A stretch of DNA of 64,000 nt from assembly GCA_935421135.1 (NCBI GenBank), contig OW285187.1:32242818-32306817 (forward strand), read 5' to 3'. Made by a program: the position numbers and the translations under genes. Shown one piece after another: positions 62,940-64,000 of the stretch. The notes beneath the pieces are model-generated. The model did no database searches, was not told where the DNA came from, and saw nothing but the letters and a program-made list of their open reading frames with translations. Within the stretch, counting starts at the first letter, position 1. Every line of letters begins with the position of its first letter. Origin of the DNA: Bugulina stolonifera (Eukaryota > Bryozoa > Gymnolaemata > Cheilostomatida > Bugulidae).

Positions 62940-64000
62940 AGATAATAATATGACTGTTATCGAAATATCAGGAAACAAAACCCAATAAATAAAATGAGCC
63001 TCAACTACTTTTTATCATTAAACTACTTACCCAAACTAACATCTTCAAATAACTAATACTAGACTATGACTATTATTAAATGGCAAACTGCAATTATTTA
63101 TGCACAGAAAATTATTGCTAAATATTATATAACACAAATAAAAGGCTGATACAAGTAACAATATTTGGTAGCAGTGCACATATATTATGCTGGTCTAATG
63201 AACATTTTCCTAACTGGGTAATTTTGATTGAAGCAAAAGAATATTGATGGAAAATCTGTAGCTTATACATAGCTTCCGTATGAACTGTGCAGTTTAGGCT
63301 TAATTAAATGTTAGTTCAGATGTTAACACATATGACAGGCCGACATAGTACATCGCATATCACTCTTGAAATTCTAGATCCTTCTAGATTTAATGTCTAC
63401 ATTCACTAAATTGTTTTTACATATGGTGTAACAGCCTATATCATTTACCTGTACATATTGTATATTAGTGCAAGGGGAACACATATATATCTGTATATAC
63501 TCGAGGTTGTCAAATTATGTTTAAATAAAATTTGAAAATGTATATGCATGTAGTTGGCTGTAATATTGTTTGCTGGTGTTACCAAAGAGATCCAAGTGCA
63601 ATTCGAGAACCCACTTTCAAACCCAGGCAATAAGCATAATTTTAGCTATAGCCATGCTTATATTAACAATGCTTACATTAACAATACTTATGTTATCAGT
63701 TTTTTTTAATTGAAGATACAATAAAAGCGACAGATACTTGATAAAACACCTATATAAAAGCTATTTAACATTGTTCTCAATTGATCTACTTCATCACAAG
63801 TGCAAACATATTCATTTTATATCATAATATTTCTATAGGCAGCATAAACATGATGAAGCCACTTGTAACCTTTTTTCAATGTAGGCAGCTGAAAGCTTCA
63901 TATCACAAAGTGACTTGAAATTTGTAACTTTAATGCCACTTGAAAAAACTGTCACTGAAAAATAAAACCATTTAAAAGGTGCAGAAAATAACACTTAAAC

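Larger units (their letters stand above)
59953..64000. other. Region downstream of FoxD
   Basis: AT-rich DNA with no recognisable coding exon on either strand. It holds the FoxD 3' UTR, a 37-bp minisatellite (62642-62826) and a hammerhead-like repeat remnant at 62890-62990. Confidence 0.55.

Overview
This is a 64 kb piece of an animal nuclear genome. Split genes with GT-AG introns, long AT-rich introns and intergenic DNA, and metazoan regulators (an MRTF-type SRF coactivator, a FoxD forkhead factor, PDK1, a PH-RhoGAP) point to a non-vertebrate metazoan. The compact introns, MITE-rich intergenic DNA and ubiquitous TACATGTA palindromes would suit a marine invertebrate such as a sponge, cnidarian or mollusc. 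I cannot fix the phylum from sequence alone.

Eight protein genes could be rebuilt exon by exon, and in each the exon phases close to an intact reading frame. In order they are: PDPK1 (minus, 1965-7514, 13 exons, 539 aa); an MRTF/myocardin-family gene (plus, 13703-21540, 12 exons, 1067 aa, with a second possible first exon at 13073); ATPSCKMT/FAM173-type methyltransferase (minus, 22424-23095, uninterrupted); 1-Cys peroxiredoxin PRDX6-like (plus, 25633-31861, 5 exons, 221 aa); a PH-RhoGAP-coiled-coil protein of the ARHGAP22/24/25 group (plus, 39095-41947, 5 exons, 563 aa); RIOK1 (minus, 42906-44663, 2 exons, 527 aa); ZNG1/CBWD zinc chaperone GTPase (plus, 47104-54173, 12 exons, 374 aa); and FoxD (plus, 57830-59952, 3 exons, 341 aa). 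PDPK1/MRTF, ATPSCKMT/PRDX6 and RIOK1/ZNG1 are head to head. MRTF/ATPSCKMT and ARHGAP/RIOK1 are tail to tail. The genes do not form one pathway; loosely, MRTF (actin-SRF), the RhoGAP and PDK1 are all signalling or cytoskeletal genes.

The space between exons holds decayed transposable elements: a Ty3/gypsy reverse-transcriptase relic beside PDPK1 (about 7880-8495), a non-LTR retrotransposon RT relic (about 23580-24190, minus), two hAT-like MITEs with exact 8-bp target duplications (26033-26346 and 35980-36611), a 1.27-kb inverted-repeat element with an unusual 13-bp flanking duplication (27731-28996), two further terminal-inverted-repeat elements (45851-46121 and 47988-48232), a dispersed palindromic family built on GAGGACAACTTC, tRNA-like SINE fragments, several minisatellites, two long near-perfect hairpins, a perfect 38-bp palindrome and a hammerhead-ribozyme-like core (62910-62939).

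The observations most worth checking are: the peroxiredoxin has lost the phospholipase-site serine (GDKWL in place of GDSWG); MRTF has two phase-compatible first exons with matching ends; the PDK1 activation segment is about 20 residues longer than the human one; ZNG1 has a divergent METAP1-docking motif; and the 13-bp duplication element and the hammerhead-like core. I saw no clearly new multi-gene system.
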